Notes: generated by a model not told the origin, from the letters alone. Counted from the first letter of the stretch, positions 10,194 through 21,720 are shown. The stretch: DNA of 37,269 nucleotides from Chara braunii (GCA_003427395.1 BFEA01000243.1:1291916-1329184); one strand, 5' to 3'. Numbers and translations: made by a program.

Positions 10194-12558
10194 TCACGAC
10201 AATCGTCCCTTCAACTCACCACGGAGCCTTGGCGCCGAAGCCAGGATGTCCTTTAGGTTCATCAAGTTATTATGGCCTTCCAGGAGTTTGTCCACCATCC
10301 GCTCCACATCAAAGCCTTCCTCCATCCGGACCGCGTACTTATTCCTCTTAGGCACACTGTCGAGCAGGCTTGGCTCTGCCTCCTCCTGGGCCCCTCTCTT
10401 TTTGGCCCTCAGCTCCGCCCGCTGATCCTCCTCTTGTCGGAGCCTCTCATCCTCTTCATCGTCATCCTCTTCTTCCTCCGAAAACTCCACCACCTCCTTC
10501 CTACGTCCAGGCTCCGGCTCCTTTCGAGGGGGTGCCTGACTGGGCTCTTGACTAGGCCCAGCCTTATTTTGGCTCCTGGTCCGAGCCGCCTGCGACACCC
10601 TCCCATGCGACGTGGGGGGTCTATAGGTCCTACCCGACCTAGGGCCCGTCCCTACAGTCGCCACTCTTGGGCACCCTTGTTGTCCTGGCGAAGGCTCTGG
10701 CCCGGAGTCATAAAGGAAGACCTCAGGCAGGTTGGCCTCCCACTCTCGGGCTTCTTCACACAAGGCTTGCAGCTTCCGCCGGAATCTCCCCACCCTTTCC
10801 AGTAGATCTTCCATCCTTCCCAGGAGGAGTGTGGCCGGCTCTCCATCGGCTTCCTGCCCCTCGTCATCCGATTCGACGACTATTGGCTTCTCTCTTATAG
10901 TCCCTGGCTTTAGTCGCTGAGTGCCTTTCTCGCTATCTCCCACAATTTCCTCAACTTTTATGACCAACTTTCCTTTCGCCTGCCACATCCTGAACATGGT
11001 CGGGGTTGCCGATGGCCCTGCCGCCGCTAGCCTAAGAGCTTCTTGCCTGATTCCTCCCGGGGTCCTAGGGTCGATATGCTCTCCCCACTTATCATATATA
11101 TCCCCGTCCATACAAGAGGAAATTAAACCTGCCAACTCATCATCTCGCCACCGTTGGCAGAACCGTATAGTGTGGCCCACCTCGCTACAATGCCAGCAGG
11201 TGGCGTTTCCCCAATCAAAGCGGGGCCTCCCATACCCTTGGCCCCCCTCTTGGCCACCTCGGCCACTTGGGTTCTGACCCCCCTGACCATTCCAACCACC
11301 CGCGCGACCCCCACCATTTCCTCCTCGGCCTCGGCCGCCACCTCCTCGACCCCCTTGACCTCGGCTTGCATTGCCTTGTCCGCCTTGTCCTTGGTTTCCT
11401 CCCTCGGCCACGCTGACCTGCAAGGCCTGTTGGGAGGGAGGTGGTTGAGCCACAAACTGACCCTGGGCCGCAGCGTAGTTCAGGGGCCCCATACTTGCCG
11501 CTAGGCCCGCATAAGGGACCATTATCCCGGGCTGGGTTTGACTACCCCCGCACGAGGTGCAGTGATTACAATTGGGCCGGGATGTAGGCTGACAGTGCGG
11601 CACCCAATGCCCACAAGCCGGCGGCGGCCCCATACATGACGGCCCGGCCGTCGCTGACGTTGTCGTGGCAGCAGGTGGCGACGCAGCAGTCGCTTGCGGG
11701 ACCTGCCCTTTTCCGGATCTTTGACCCCCACTTGTAAATTCCGCTGCTTTCTCCGGGCCTTGGTTAGGATCTGGGAGCCCGTCTCTTCTCCGCCATAGTC
11801 CTCGCGCCTAGCCTGCTCTTCCACTGCCCCCGACGCCCGGCCTTGGGCTACGGTCACTCCCCTCTTTTGCACTTCCGCCTCATTATCATACCCCAGCGCT
11901 GCCAATACGTCCGTGGCGATCCTCTTCACCCCTGGGATCCCGGACGCGGTGGCATCCCTTTCCTTTCTCTTGCGCCTTTGCAGCCGCACCTGGTGCTGCT
12001 CCACCTGGTCCAGGCTCCCCTCTTCCACCCCTTTGTCGATGGTGGCCCAGGTGAGTTTCTCATTTCCCCCTCCGTGACCCGTCAGCTCCAAGGCCTCCGA
12101 GCCAGTAAGCAGACCCAAAAATATGGCACACTGGGTTTCTTCGGAGATCCCGTGCACCTTTCGTGCCTTCCTTTTAAACTCGTGCACAAACGCCCCAATC
12201 GTGGAGAAGTCATCCTTGTCATGGCTTCCAAATCTGCCATGGTCAGCAACCCATCCCCCAACTTGTACTTTCTCTGCATCATGTCCCTGAACCTCACCCA
12301 ACTACCATTGGCGGCATCCACGACCTTGCCCACTTCCTGATGGTGGCTATGAAGGACATATCTTAGGACTCGCTAGAGCTTGACCTCGTCCGACAGCCCC
12401 ACCAGTGCGTGCTCCGTCAAGTCCAACCTGTCAGACACCCGTTCACCCTTGAAGTGGAAAGTATCAACCTACGGGACATTGCTCGACGCCCTCTCGCGCT
12501 TATCCAGGGCATCGATGAGGTCGTCGAGCGTTACAAGCTTCCTCCCTCCATCCGCCAT
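10194..12558 (-). pseudogene. gag: gag (upstream, canonical position)
   Basis: I choose the ATG at 12558 (MADGGRKLVTLDDLIDALDK); an in-frame ATG also exists at 12570. Three frames must be joined. Frame A runs 12558 to about 12220, with TAG at codons 30 and 62, and holds the start of the capsid region (FHFKGERVSDRLDL, then RYVLHSHHQEVGK). Frame B runs about 12240-11740 with the rest of capsid (KDDFSTIGAFVHEFKRKARK). Frame C runs 11720-10194. Frame C carries a Gln/Gly/Arg-rich stretch and the zinc knuckle CWHCSEVGHTIRFC (C-X2-C-X4-H-X4-C, 11198-11157). An acidic, Glu-rich C-terminal part follows. Gag forms the virus-like particle and binds element RNA. The ORF is defective through stops and indels. 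Confidence 0.8.
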
Positions 12559-12961
12559 CTCCTCATGCATTTTGATTAACCGCCTTCGTCTTCAATCCCC
12601 CTGTTATAAGAAGCGATAGGACGAAAGGTTCCACTCAGCAGTCCATTCCTTCATGATCCTACCGGACCGACCACCTAAGCACCCGACGCTCCGGACCTGG
12701 CAGGCATTTCTCTCTCTACTTCCTACCTCCATTGGGTTCACCTAAGTAAGACCCATTCTCATCACAGAATTCACTCACATACTCGCCTCGCTCATGCCAT
12801 CAACCAAACCACCAATCAGATCAACATTCATACCCACACAGCCATATAGACTACTATACGATTCATCTCATAGCGCTTCTCTTATTTGCTCACGAGCCTA
12901 GTTCTCTCTCATTCTCATACCCGGATGTCGTTCCACCAAGGACAACGGTAGGCTTCCGTCA
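12559..12961 (-). other. Leader between primer-binding site and gag
   Basis: About 400 nt of untranslated leader lie between the primer-binding site and the gag ATG. No ORF or structure stands out. The region is expected to hold packaging signals, but none can be recognised from sequence alone. Confidence 0.45.
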
Positions 12962-12979
12962 TCCCCGGCAACAGCGCCA
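12962..12979 (-). other. Primer-binding site, tRNA-Asp type
   Basis: The plus strand reads tccccggcaacagcgcca. This equals the 3' end of plant tRNA-Asp (from memory TCCCCGGCAACGGCGCCA) at 17 of 18 positions. On the minus strand this is TGGCGCTGTTGCCGGGGA, two bases after an LTR end in CA, as expected for minus-strand DNA priming. It sits 404 nt upstream of the gag ATG. Confidence 0.8.
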
Positions 12980-13506
12980 CCTGTCGAACGCTTCGGTCCG
13001 GCACCGCACGTGGCGGCACGGGACACTCTCGGCCGCGTCACGCAGGAGTTGGACCTACCTCGTCGCGAACACACAAATGGAGCTTCCTTAGGCCGCTCCG
13101 GACGAGTGCGCCAGCCATACCTCTCGCGAGCCCCTACGACAGGATAGGGCCTACGCAAGGCACGACTTACCTCCACCTTACGGGAGCTGTCACCTCCCTT
13201 CGGTGGGCATATCCCCGCCGAGCCACCAGTCCACAGTATGAAAGCTACTCGGCTGCAATCGCAGAGGTGGACCAGCCGAGGGCGTTTCTCGTTCGCTGTA
13301 GCATAGGGGGCACGCGCGGTAATACGCCTGTCGGACCCGCACGCGGGCCAACATCTTGGGAGGCTGAAGTCCCAAGTGCGGCTCGACGTCGGTCGACTAG
13401 GACGCATCCCACACACCACGCGCACACCACTCTACGAACACAAAAACAAAACATACGCGCGCACACACATTGCATAAACGACACAACATGAACAATCGCG
13501 ACAAAG

Positions 13507-14460
13507 CTCACAGTCCCTCGGTAGCCAACCCATAACTTTCCAATGCGGAAATCGGGAAGGCGTCGGGCGCGAGACTTAGTATAAAACCGTGCGGGCGCAG
13601 GGCTAACTCCTATCGACTCGCAATGCAAACGTACGCAAGCAGTCCCAATGATGACGTACTATGTCGTGCCCATAATCGTGCGGCCCTCATTAATTTCGAG
13701 GGTCGCATTCGACACTCAAGTGTCGGCTGACACACGTCTTAAGGGTTAATCTCGCGACGTTGGACAACCGCCGTGCGCGGTTGGAGATCACACCCTCTTC
13801 TGCACCCTGTGCAGAGGGGTTGAGTAGACATTGTTAAGCTGTCGTGGTGGTCGAACATCAAGGGGTTTGACTTTGACGGCCGCCACGGACTATAACGTCC
13901 AACCATGAAAACGTAAAATGGAGACTCACTCCAACCCCCATTCGTTGATGGCCCTAAAAAATGGAAAGGGGGTGGATAAGCCCAAACGACGCGCGCGCGG
14001 AGGAGGTCCGGTATCCTACCCATAGGCTACCCGGCGTCCGGGATAATGAGGCCCGTACATGGACTCCCAAAGGCTGACCGGGGCTAGTCCTCCACCCACG
14101 TGCCGCTTCACGTTACCAAGACCTCAAGTTTACTGGTCATGTCGCGCTCGTGATCTCGCCGCCCGACCCATAACTCTTTTAGTGCGAGATGCGACGAGTA
14201 CCGCGCGCGAACCTTAGTATAAGATCGCGAGGGCACTGGACTTACACATACTATCTCGCTATGCAGTTCTACGTGAGTAACCGCAATGACGGCGCATTGC
14301 GTAATGCCCACACCCAAATGGCTTACTCTGAGCCAAGGGGTCCCCTTTCGACGATCAGGCGTTGGCTGAAGCGCGAGCCAATGGGGGTAACCCTTTTGCG
14401 CGCGCAAAGCCAGCCTGAGGGTCTTTCCGTCTTCTGCACCCTGAGGTGTCCCCACGGGTG
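13507..14460. repeat. Diverged direct repeat inside the LTR
   Basis: Two segments align with an offset of about 640 nt. Copy A is around 13520-13810, copy B around 14165-14450. Shared landmarks, in order: acccataact, a cttagtataa TATA-like motif (TATA at 13580 and 14218), ctatc..ctcgc.atgca, and tcttctgcaccctg. The TATA-like motifs again read on the plus strand. Confidence 0.5.
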
Positions 14461-16356
14461 CGGGGCAAGACGGCCCCTAGAGCAGGAGGGAGTTTCGAGC
14501 GGTGGTGAGTCGTCCGGCGCATCACCAGCGACACGCTGACCCTTTCGCCCGGAACTTTATCGTTCCGCCATGATGAATTGCAACAAGGAGAAGAAAACAA
14601 AAATTGGCGAGGGATATCCCCGCCCCCTTCTATTCACCCCAACCTTCGACTGACCCTTAGTACGCGGGCACTTCAAGCCACGCTGGCTCCACACGTAGGT
14701 ACACATGCAATGACACACACATATATATATATATAGATATAGATATGCACAAGGGGAATAGTTATGTAACGATCACTTCTCACAGTCATAGTGCGTCTCC
14801 TCCTAGCCATACATATATATGCGACCGCAAGGCAGCCCAACCAAAGCCCCAAGTCTTTGAACATACCTGCAATCACATCAAAAGTCAGACAAGAGTCCAT
14901 ACACTACACGGGGTCAACTCCAACCAGTGCGTATACTCATACCTCTCGCACAGGTTGCAGACAGTCCAGGTACCCAACTGCAGCCGCTTGCTGCAGTCCG
15001 CAACAAACACCGGTGGTGTAGCAAATGCGGCATCATAACGGCCGTATAACACTCCATCCAGTCCTTCCCGCAACTACATAGCCCCGACAGCAGCTGCTGC
15101 AGCTCGCACTTGCAATACACACCACAATCCCTTGCAAATGCCGCAGAGCCTGTAATCATGCGCCAACTCGACTATTGCCACTGTCACCGACGGGGCAACC
15201 GACGCATGCCCAAACAGGTAAGGCCTCAGGCTTTGGTACATACCCCTCCCCTTCTCCTTCTGCCGCCCTGGTCACGTCCGTGCGGCCACCCATGTCCAGT
15301 TGTGGCAGCGAAAGGCATTGGCTGCCACCACAGGCGAGTTGCAGACCCTGTGACTGTTATCTGTTGCTGACCGACAGAACGAGCAGAGGCGAATGAACCT
15401 ACCGCCTGAACCCCGGAAGGTTCACACTGTAGTACTCGCAATGGGAAACCGCTCGCCTCCTCCTCTCCGTGAATGCGACGGCAACATACCGGGAACCAGG
15501 TAAGTCCCCGAACTCTACCGCTGTACACAGGCTACTTAACCGATAGGGTGAGCAGCGCTGAATGAATGTTCCGCTAGAATACAGAAGGATACATCGCCAC
15601 CTCCTCTCCCGCTGCCTCTGCACACCGTTTCATTGAGACCCTTGCCCCTTCTTCAAATCCGCCTTCGCCATCGTAGTCGCGGGACTCAAAAATCCCCTCC
15701 GGACCCTCCAAAACGCCTCCTCCCCCCCCCGGTTCGTTCTCATCCTAAGACGAGCAAGCTCTTCGCTCTCTCTCGTTGCTTCGCCATAGCCACTGCGCAG
15801 GCTTTTCTTTACTAACCTCCCTCTACGCTAATCCAACACTAAAACTAACCCCGTAAACTTGTTCCTCCAGTCTCTAAACCCCTACCCAGCATCTTTCCCC
15901 GCTCGTTTCCGTTAAGAAACGAGCATATTAAGCTTCCGCCATGACCGCCTTTTCTTCGAATGGATCCGGCGCAAAAACACGCCTGGATTCAGCCCCCTTC
16001 TCACCTCCTCCCGACTGCCTCTCTTGCCTTGCACGCATCCAACCCCGAATCCTGCTCTGATCCGTCCTCCACTGCAACTCCGCGCGTTCGCCTGTTTCTA
16101 CCCGCTTTCTTCGTTCACTGCGCATTGCTTCCCTTCATATGCACCCGGCGTGCCCCCGCGTCCGGGTTCGTCCATTCCTTCCTACTACGATCTCTCCTAG
16201 CCCGCTTTCACCAAGTATAGCGCAAGCAGCCCCACCCCCGCTGCGCCTCACTTGCCTCTCCGCCATCACCCTCTCCACCACCATTCGCATGCACCTGGCA
16301 TGCTCTCGCTGTCGGGTTCATCCCCCGCAACACTCCGCCCCTTCGTTGTGCAGCCG

Positions 16357-17011
16357 NNNNNNNNNNNNNNNNNNNNNNNNNNNNNNNNNNNNNNNNNNNN
16401 NNNNNNNNNNNNNNNNNNNNNNNNNNNNNNNNNNNNNNNNNNNNNNNNNNNNNNNNNNNNNNNNNNNNNNNNNNNNNNNNNNNNNNNNNNNNNNNNNNNN
16501 NNNNNNNNNNNNNNNNNNNNNNNNNNNNNNNNNNNNNNNNNNNNNNNNNNNNNNNNNNNNNNNNNNNNNNNNNNNNNNNNNNNNNNNNNNNNNNNNNNNN
16601 NNNNNNNNNNNNNNNNNNNNNNNNNNNNNNNNNNNNNNNNNNNNNNNNNNNNNNNNNNNNNNNNNNNNNNNNNNNNNNNNNNNNNNNNNNNNNNNNNNNN
16701 NNNNNNNNNNNNNNNNNNNNNNNNNNNNNNNNNNNNNNNNNNNNNNNNNNNNNNNNNNNNNNNNNNNNNNNNNNNNNNNNNNNNNNNNNNNNNNNNNNNN
16801 NNNNNNNNNNNNNNNNNNNNNNNNNNNNNNNNNNNNNNNNNNNNNNNNNNNNNNNNNNNNNNNNNNNNNNNNNNNNNNNNNNNNNNNNNNNNNNNNNNNN
16901 NNNNNNNNNNNNNNNNNNNNNNNNNNNNNNNNNNNNNNNNNNNNNNNNNNNNNNNNNNNNNNNNNNNNNNNNNNNNNNNNNNNNNNNNNNNNNNNNNNNN
17001 NNNNNNNNNNN
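16357..17011. other. Assembly gap (655 N)
   Basis: An uninterrupted N run. The contig after it starts with gcccactcctccttttaac, the same bases that open the window. Open frames that cross it are artefacts. Confidence 0.99.
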
Positions 17012-17850
17012 GCCCACTCCTCCTTTTAACAGACGTCCCGAAGGATCTGGCCTCATCGGCGCCCCACCCGCGGTCCCTCACTTTGCACGATCAGCCGCGG
17101 TACCCCACCCCAGACCAAACGCGGCCGCGGATAATCACAAAAAAAAAAAAAAAAAGGATGAAAAAATAAAGCATCATGATTAAGAACCCCTAAGCAGGGT
17201 GCGGGGCTGTTAGAGCCCCGCTGGTCCCGTGAACGGGGTCCGCGCCTATCAAACCGAGGGGAGGCAGCCCTGCCAGGCCCTCAACTTCCCTCAGTTTTCC
17301 TCCATAACGCTCCGCTGGTGCTCTGTAACGCACACTGGCCTCGATCCCCGAACCTCTGTGGCAGTAACCTGACCCCGTAACCTATAGGGCTATGCCCCAA
17401 CTTGGAACAACTATGAGCGGAATCCAATATAAAGTGGTGCCGCACCGTGCCTAGCCTTGGAAACAACAGCCTAGGCCTTTCCCTTCCTACCGCGGCCGGC
17501 GCGCCAGCACCCGGCCCCCGCCCCAGCCTACTTAGACCACGTCGTGGCCGCCCCGCACGCCACCCCGTGCGCCAGTCCTACCGACGGTCGCGCATGCCAA
17601 CCCAGGAACGAGGTCTTACTTCTCATCCAAGCCATAGCACGGTCCGGGTCGGTGGACTAGACTGGCCGCTCACTCAATCAGAAAAATCACACGCGCGCCT
17701 TAAAATTGCCCGCCCACATACCCTCTAACTTAACCAGGGCGGGTCCCGGATGCGATCGTGCCTCGCACGGCTTATTTCGACCAAACTCATTGTTCCCTGT
17801 CATCTGCAAAATCCAGGGCGGATACCCTTGTAAGGGTATTCGCGCCGGCA

Positions 17851-18520
17851 CCGCACCCATCAGCGTGGCCACGCATGTTCAGGACTTGACACGTGGACGT
17901 ATGTGCCGTCGTGTTCAACTACCATCATCGTGCCCGTCGTTAGTTTTTTTTCAGTGCCTCTATTTCGTTCGTCTTATGCGTTGGCATGTTTCTTTCGCGA
18001 ACTTACCTCGGGGTGCGTTCGCGGATCTCAATCCATTGGGGACCACTCGCCTCGATCAGATGGCACACTCACACGTCCACGTGTCAGTTCCTGAACAAGT
18101 GTGTGCACGCTGATGGATAAGAGGCTCTATGCGGCAACAGAATGTTATCGAATAGAGCCCCGCACCCATCAGCGTGGCCACGCATGTTCAGGACTTGACA
18201 CGTGGACGCGTGAGTGTGCCATATGATCGGGGCAAGATGAAGGAGTTTCAGGAGCAAGAATGCATGCGTTTCATTGGCGACCACTCGCCCCGATCAGATG
18301 GCACACTCAGACGTCCACGTGTCACGTCCTGAACAAGCCTGGCCACGCTGATGGATGCAGGGCTCTATGCGACAACGGAATGTTGTCAAATAGAGCCCCG
18401 CATCCATTAGCGTGGCCACACATGTTCAGGAGTTGACACGTGGACGTGTGAGTGTGCCATCTGATCGGGGCGAGTGGTGACCAACGAAACGGGACCCGCG
18501 AATGCAGCCCGAGAATGTTG
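17851..18520. repeat. Alternating inverted repeats (foldback/MITE-like)
   Basis: A unit X of about 85-90 bp (landmarks agagccccgcacccatc, agcgtggccacgc, gacacgtggacg, gtgtgccatctgatc, ggggcgagtggt) occurs in alternating orientation. Forward copies lie at 17851-17900 (truncated), about 18150-18233 and 18390-18475. Reverse copies lie at about 18042-18135 and 18281-18371. The apex between reverse and forward copies is itself a hairpin (ggctctatgcgacaac / gttgtcaaatagagcc near 18361-18399). Outer arms extend further (cgcgaa..gca.cccgag, near 17990 and 18520). The gypsy element lies exactly at an apex, next to 17851. No ORF is present. Confidence 0.8.
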
Positions 18521-19079
18521 TGACTCGCGCTTCGAGATTGTGTCGTCACTTCAGATGTTTTCTCTCTTCTAGATTGTACATGGACTTTCTTCTCGCTGAA
18601 TTATTTTTTATTGCGCTCGGTTTGTTTATTCGTTTTTCCGCGTAAGTCGCGTCGTGCAGTTCGCTCGGCGTTCGGTTTTGTATTCGTAAATTGTCCTATA
18701 CATTCGTCAATTTTTTCACATTTGTCGTCACTCTTCCTCTCGCCGACACGCACACGACCGTTCGCGGTGCATCCTGTGCCATGACACGATCAAGAACGCT
18801 CGTCGTCTTCATGCAAAGCGCCATTTCATGTTCGACAAACGACGCGCAACAGGAAGATAATTATACATTTTTTCTTATATTTCTTCTGTGCGGTTTTTAT
18901 ATAGGTCACATTGCGAATTCCAAAAAAGACAACACCATCCGCAGGATCTGCACATGGAGAGACACAGAGATAAAGACAGGCTCTCTCGCTGCGCCCCCTC
19001 TCCTTATCGACGTCTCTATGGATCTTAGTCTCCCTTCCGTGTCTATGCGGGTTTTCTGCTTTTCTCCAACCTTTGTGTT
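18521..19079. other. Non-coding stretch between the inverted repeats and the two-gene element
   Basis: AT-richer sequence (T runs near 18600-18720) with no supported gene. A 138-codon open frame (18691-19107) has no recognisable motif and unstructured composition, and I do not call it. The left end of the two-gene element could lie anywhere in here. Confidence 0.4.
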
Positions 19080-19275
19080 TCACAGACAGTCGCTCAACCG
19101 ATCTTAGGTTGGTCCCCCCTGAGTGCAATCACAGATCAGTAATCCGAAGACTGCTAGGACAGATTCGAAGACACAGACAGTCGCCTAATCGATTCTAGGT
19201 TGTTTCCCCTTGAGCGCAATCACAGATCAGCAATCCGAATCTTCGGATTACTGATCTGTGATCGCACTCAAGGGC
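19080..19275. repeat. Direct repeat plus long perfect-type palindrome
   Basis: A segment of about 75 bp starting cacagacagtcgc occurs at 19080-19150 and again at 19172-19240. The second copy runs straight into its own reverse complement. The arms (cccttgagcgcaatcacag onward, and the mirror image ending cactcaaggg) span about 19207-19274, with only two bases between them at 19240-19241. The centre contains aatccgaatcttcggatt, the same half-sites as the palindrome family of the element. Confidence 0.8.
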
Positions 19276-19494
19276 GAACGTGAATTCAAATCTTTAAACC
19301 CTATCAAACCTCACGTCAGCCAATCGTCGCGAGGAACCCTTCCGCTGACGTGGACACAGGACAGGACACAGAGCGATCAGATGCTCATAGGCTATTGTCG
19401 ACGACGACAAGTCTGACCAACGAGGAGGACGACAACCCACCCTGTCCATACCATCCTCTGGTGGCGCAACGACTAACGTGTTCGAGCCACCCTT

Positions 19495-21345
19495 GTTAAT
19501 TTCAGTTGCATCCGAGCCACAACCCACTAAAACTCACGAGGCGACCACAAACCGAGGCAGCTCAGCGAAGTTCAGATTAATCCGAACCACAACAAGTTCG
19601 GATTTATCACATGCTTAGACGACATGTACGACGTCGCACGTTTTGATAAACTTGAACGACGAAATCACACGCTGTCAACAGACCGTGCCGCCCCATCCAC
19701 CGGTCCCCGTCTCGGATTAATCTGAACCACACCTCCAACAAGATAGGGTCTACCCTATGCTCACAGGTCATTGACGAAAACACGCCATGCCGATGGCCTC
19801 CTCTTGTGGTCGGCCGTTTCTGGATCGCATTGTGCTAATTCGGATGCATCCGAGTGACAACCCTCACCATATCAGAAGGACGAGAAAACTCGAGTCCGGA
19901 TTAATCCGGCCCACACGGATGTAGTCCACACCACTTTGGGGCTCGATTGCATCCTAAGCACACCGAGAAACTTCACAATCCGCTTGTCGACTTCAGATGA
20001 TTCCATTTCTCAATGGGGTGCACAGCTTCGTCTGCTCTACCAGCGTTCCAGGGCCTTCTGGCGCGGTCTTGCTTCTCCCGATGCAGGTACCTATTACTGG
20101 CAACGACACCCGACGTCGGTCTTTCGACTGTGCCTAGTTCGGATGTATCCCAACTACCCCGGTGTCTTCGTCTTCAACCATTCGTTCTACGAAGGGCAGT
20201 CGGATGACGAGGGTTAATGATGCCTCAGATTCACCCAACTAAAACGAGTCGAGAAGGTGACGCTCGGGTGGAAGAAAGACGAGCTCGAAACTTGTGCTGC
20301 GACTACTGCAAACGTGTCTGTTGTTTGGATTGGGCGAGCCACAACCAACTAAAACTCACGAGGACGACGACACCCCCTATAATGACGCACAGATTATAAT
20401 GACACACTACGACAATCACGGGGAGGTCCGGTGTGTGGTGGGGCGACAACAAACCGCAGCGCCTCGACGAAGTTCGGATTAATCCGAACCACACCGATGG
20501 CTTGTTCGGATTCACCACATGCGCATAGGGTATTGACAACGTCGCACGGTCTGATAAACTTAAGCGACGAAAGCATACGGTGTTGGCACAGCCTCTCGTG
20601 GTCACACGTATCGGGACAGCCCCTGTCGAAATTGGATAAATCCGAGCCACACCCGTTTTAAATAGTCAAGGACGAAGACACACCGTGCAAAGTTCGGGTG
20701 GACCCAAGGACAGCAGGGGAATAACGGAAGCTTGGATGGCTGGATGGGCGTCAACAGACCGTGGGGTCCATCCACCGGCCCTCGTCTCGGATTAATCCGA
20801 GCCACATTGGCGAAGTTCGGGTTCAACCGAACCAAACCTCCGGCAAGATAAGATTGACCCAATGCTCCAAGGTCGTTGACAAAAACACGTACCGTCGATG
20901 GCGTCCTCTTGTGGACGACCGTCTCTGGACCACGCTGTTCGAAATCGGATGCATCCGAGTCACAACCGTTATCGACTCAGAAGGACGAGAAAACTCGAGT
21001 TCGAATTGGTCCGGGCCACACGGGCGTAATCCACACCACTTTGAAGCTCGGATGCATCCGAACTACACCGGCGAACTTTACAATCCGCTTGTCGACTTCG
21101 GATGAAACCGTATCACCATGCGGTGAACATCTTCGTCTGCTATATCAACGTTCTAGGGCCTTCTAGCGAGGTCTTGCTTTTCTGGGTGCAGGTGCCTATG
21201 ACTGGCAACCATATGCGACGTCGGTCTTTCGACTGCGCCTACTTTCGGATATATCCAAACTATCCCGCAGTCTTCATTTTTGACCATTCGTTCTCTTAAG
21301 GGCAGTGTGACGAGGATGGCTCATGATGCCTCGGATTCATCCGAA
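19495..21345 (+). promoter_or_regulatory. Palindromic site array A, upstream of gene 1
   Basis: Repeated 16-bp palindrome, consensus TTCGGATNNATCCGAA, usually followed on the right by CCACA or a close variant. Clear copies start at 19571, 19711, 19839, 19895, 20138, 20473, 20631, 20786, 20816, 20944, 21047, 21244 and 21330; degenerate ones lie near 19500, 19940, 20223, 21000 and 21098. The central NN varies (TA, GC, TC, GT) while the arms are kept. The fixed right flank gives all sites one direction. Such an array suits a dimeric DNA-binding protein (operator, transposase subterminal site or parS-like site). The binding partner is inference. Confidence 0.65.
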
Positions 21346-21720
21346 ACGTGCAGTTGCCCTCCTTTTCGAGCAGGCGTGTGGAACACTGTCGTCTAACTAC
21401 GACTGAACTTCGTTCTTTTGAGGTCCGGGTGATCGATAACAGAATACGTGCTGTTGGTCGAGGTTGATGTTAGGACGTGCTAAGTGTTCTGATTGCATGT
21501 GCCTTCATTTCCTCTGCGTGTTTCAGGGAATGGCTACACATGGACGAAGCCGCTCCGCTGGTGGTTCTGCCCCGCATGGAGAGGAGCGTTGAGGGACGAT
21601 GTCGTCACCGGCAAGGGAAACGAGTCGGGGAGGTGGCGGTGGGGAGGAAGAATGACGGGCTCAAAACTTGTGGTGCGACTACAGCAAACGTGTCTGGTAT
21701 TTGAACGGGGCGAGCCAGGA
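19500..21720 (+). repeat. Tandem duplication of the gene 1 upstream region and gene start
   Basis: Blocks at 19517-20340 recur in order at 20335-21715. Examples: cgagccacaacc..actaaaactcacgagg (19517, 20335), aacagaccgtg (19676, 20752), ccacaccacttt (19926, 21030), and cgaaacttgtg.tgcgactac against caaaacttgtggtgcgactac (20286, 21661). Offsets grow from about 0.8 to 1.4 kb, so indels accumulated. The last block is the start of gene 1, hence a second, truncated gene start lies at about 20244-20335. Confidence 0.75.
21507..21526 (+). promoter_or_regulatory. Candidate 3' splice site before gene 1
   Basis: cctctgcgtgtttcag followed by ggaatgg: AG at 21525-21526 and the ATG chosen for gene 1 at 21530. 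The duplicated upstream copy lacks the corresponding 280 nt or so, which fits an intron in the 5' part of the transcript. The donor was not identified. Confidence 0.4.

Larger units (their letters stand above)
1..17850 (-). mobile_element. Ty3/gypsy LTR retrotransposon with a second gag-like ORF after pol, decayed
   Basis: Everything coding here lies on the minus strand. From right to left: LTR (17850 to 12982), primer-binding site (12979-12962), gag (12558), protease, RT-RNase H-integrase (to 6020), and a second gag-like ORF (5830-2951). The first 824 bases of the window repeat the sequence at 17012-17850, as expected of two LTRs of one element. The order protease, RT, RNase H, integrase defines Ty3/gypsy. 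The integrase ends in a GPY/F-type module and no chromodomain is visible. The tRNA-Asp-type primer site is typical of the Athila/Tat side of the family. The right boundary is supported because the sequence from 17851 is a truncated copy of a repeat that is intact at 18156. Weak points: no polypurine tract next to position 824, and target-site duplications cannot be tested because the left LTR is cut by the window edge. Confidence 0.8.
12982..17850 (-). repeat. Right (5') LTR, about 4.9 kb including the gap
   Basis: It is bounded on the inside by the primer-binding site (the LTR edge on the plus strand is tgtcgaacgc at 12982). On the outside it ends at ...gcgccggca at 17850, where a truncated inverted-repeat copy begins. 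The part after the gap (17012-17850) is the copy of the window's first 824 bases. No protein is coded. It contains an internal direct repeat (13507-14460), a (TA)/(GATA) microsatellite near 14720-14748 and diverged 150-bp repeats near 15365-15620. The length is exceptional but rests on an N run of nominal size. Confidence 0.55.

Noticed and set aside
9684-10256. 190-codon plus-strand ORF
   Set aside because: Antisense to the protease region, which carries real motifs on the minus strand.
16139-17169. Long frames crossing the N run
   Set aside because: They consist mostly of unknown bases and their flanks are LTR.
18691-19107. 138-codon ORF left of the two-gene element
   Set aside because: No motif, low-complexity edges, and it ends inside a direct repeat.
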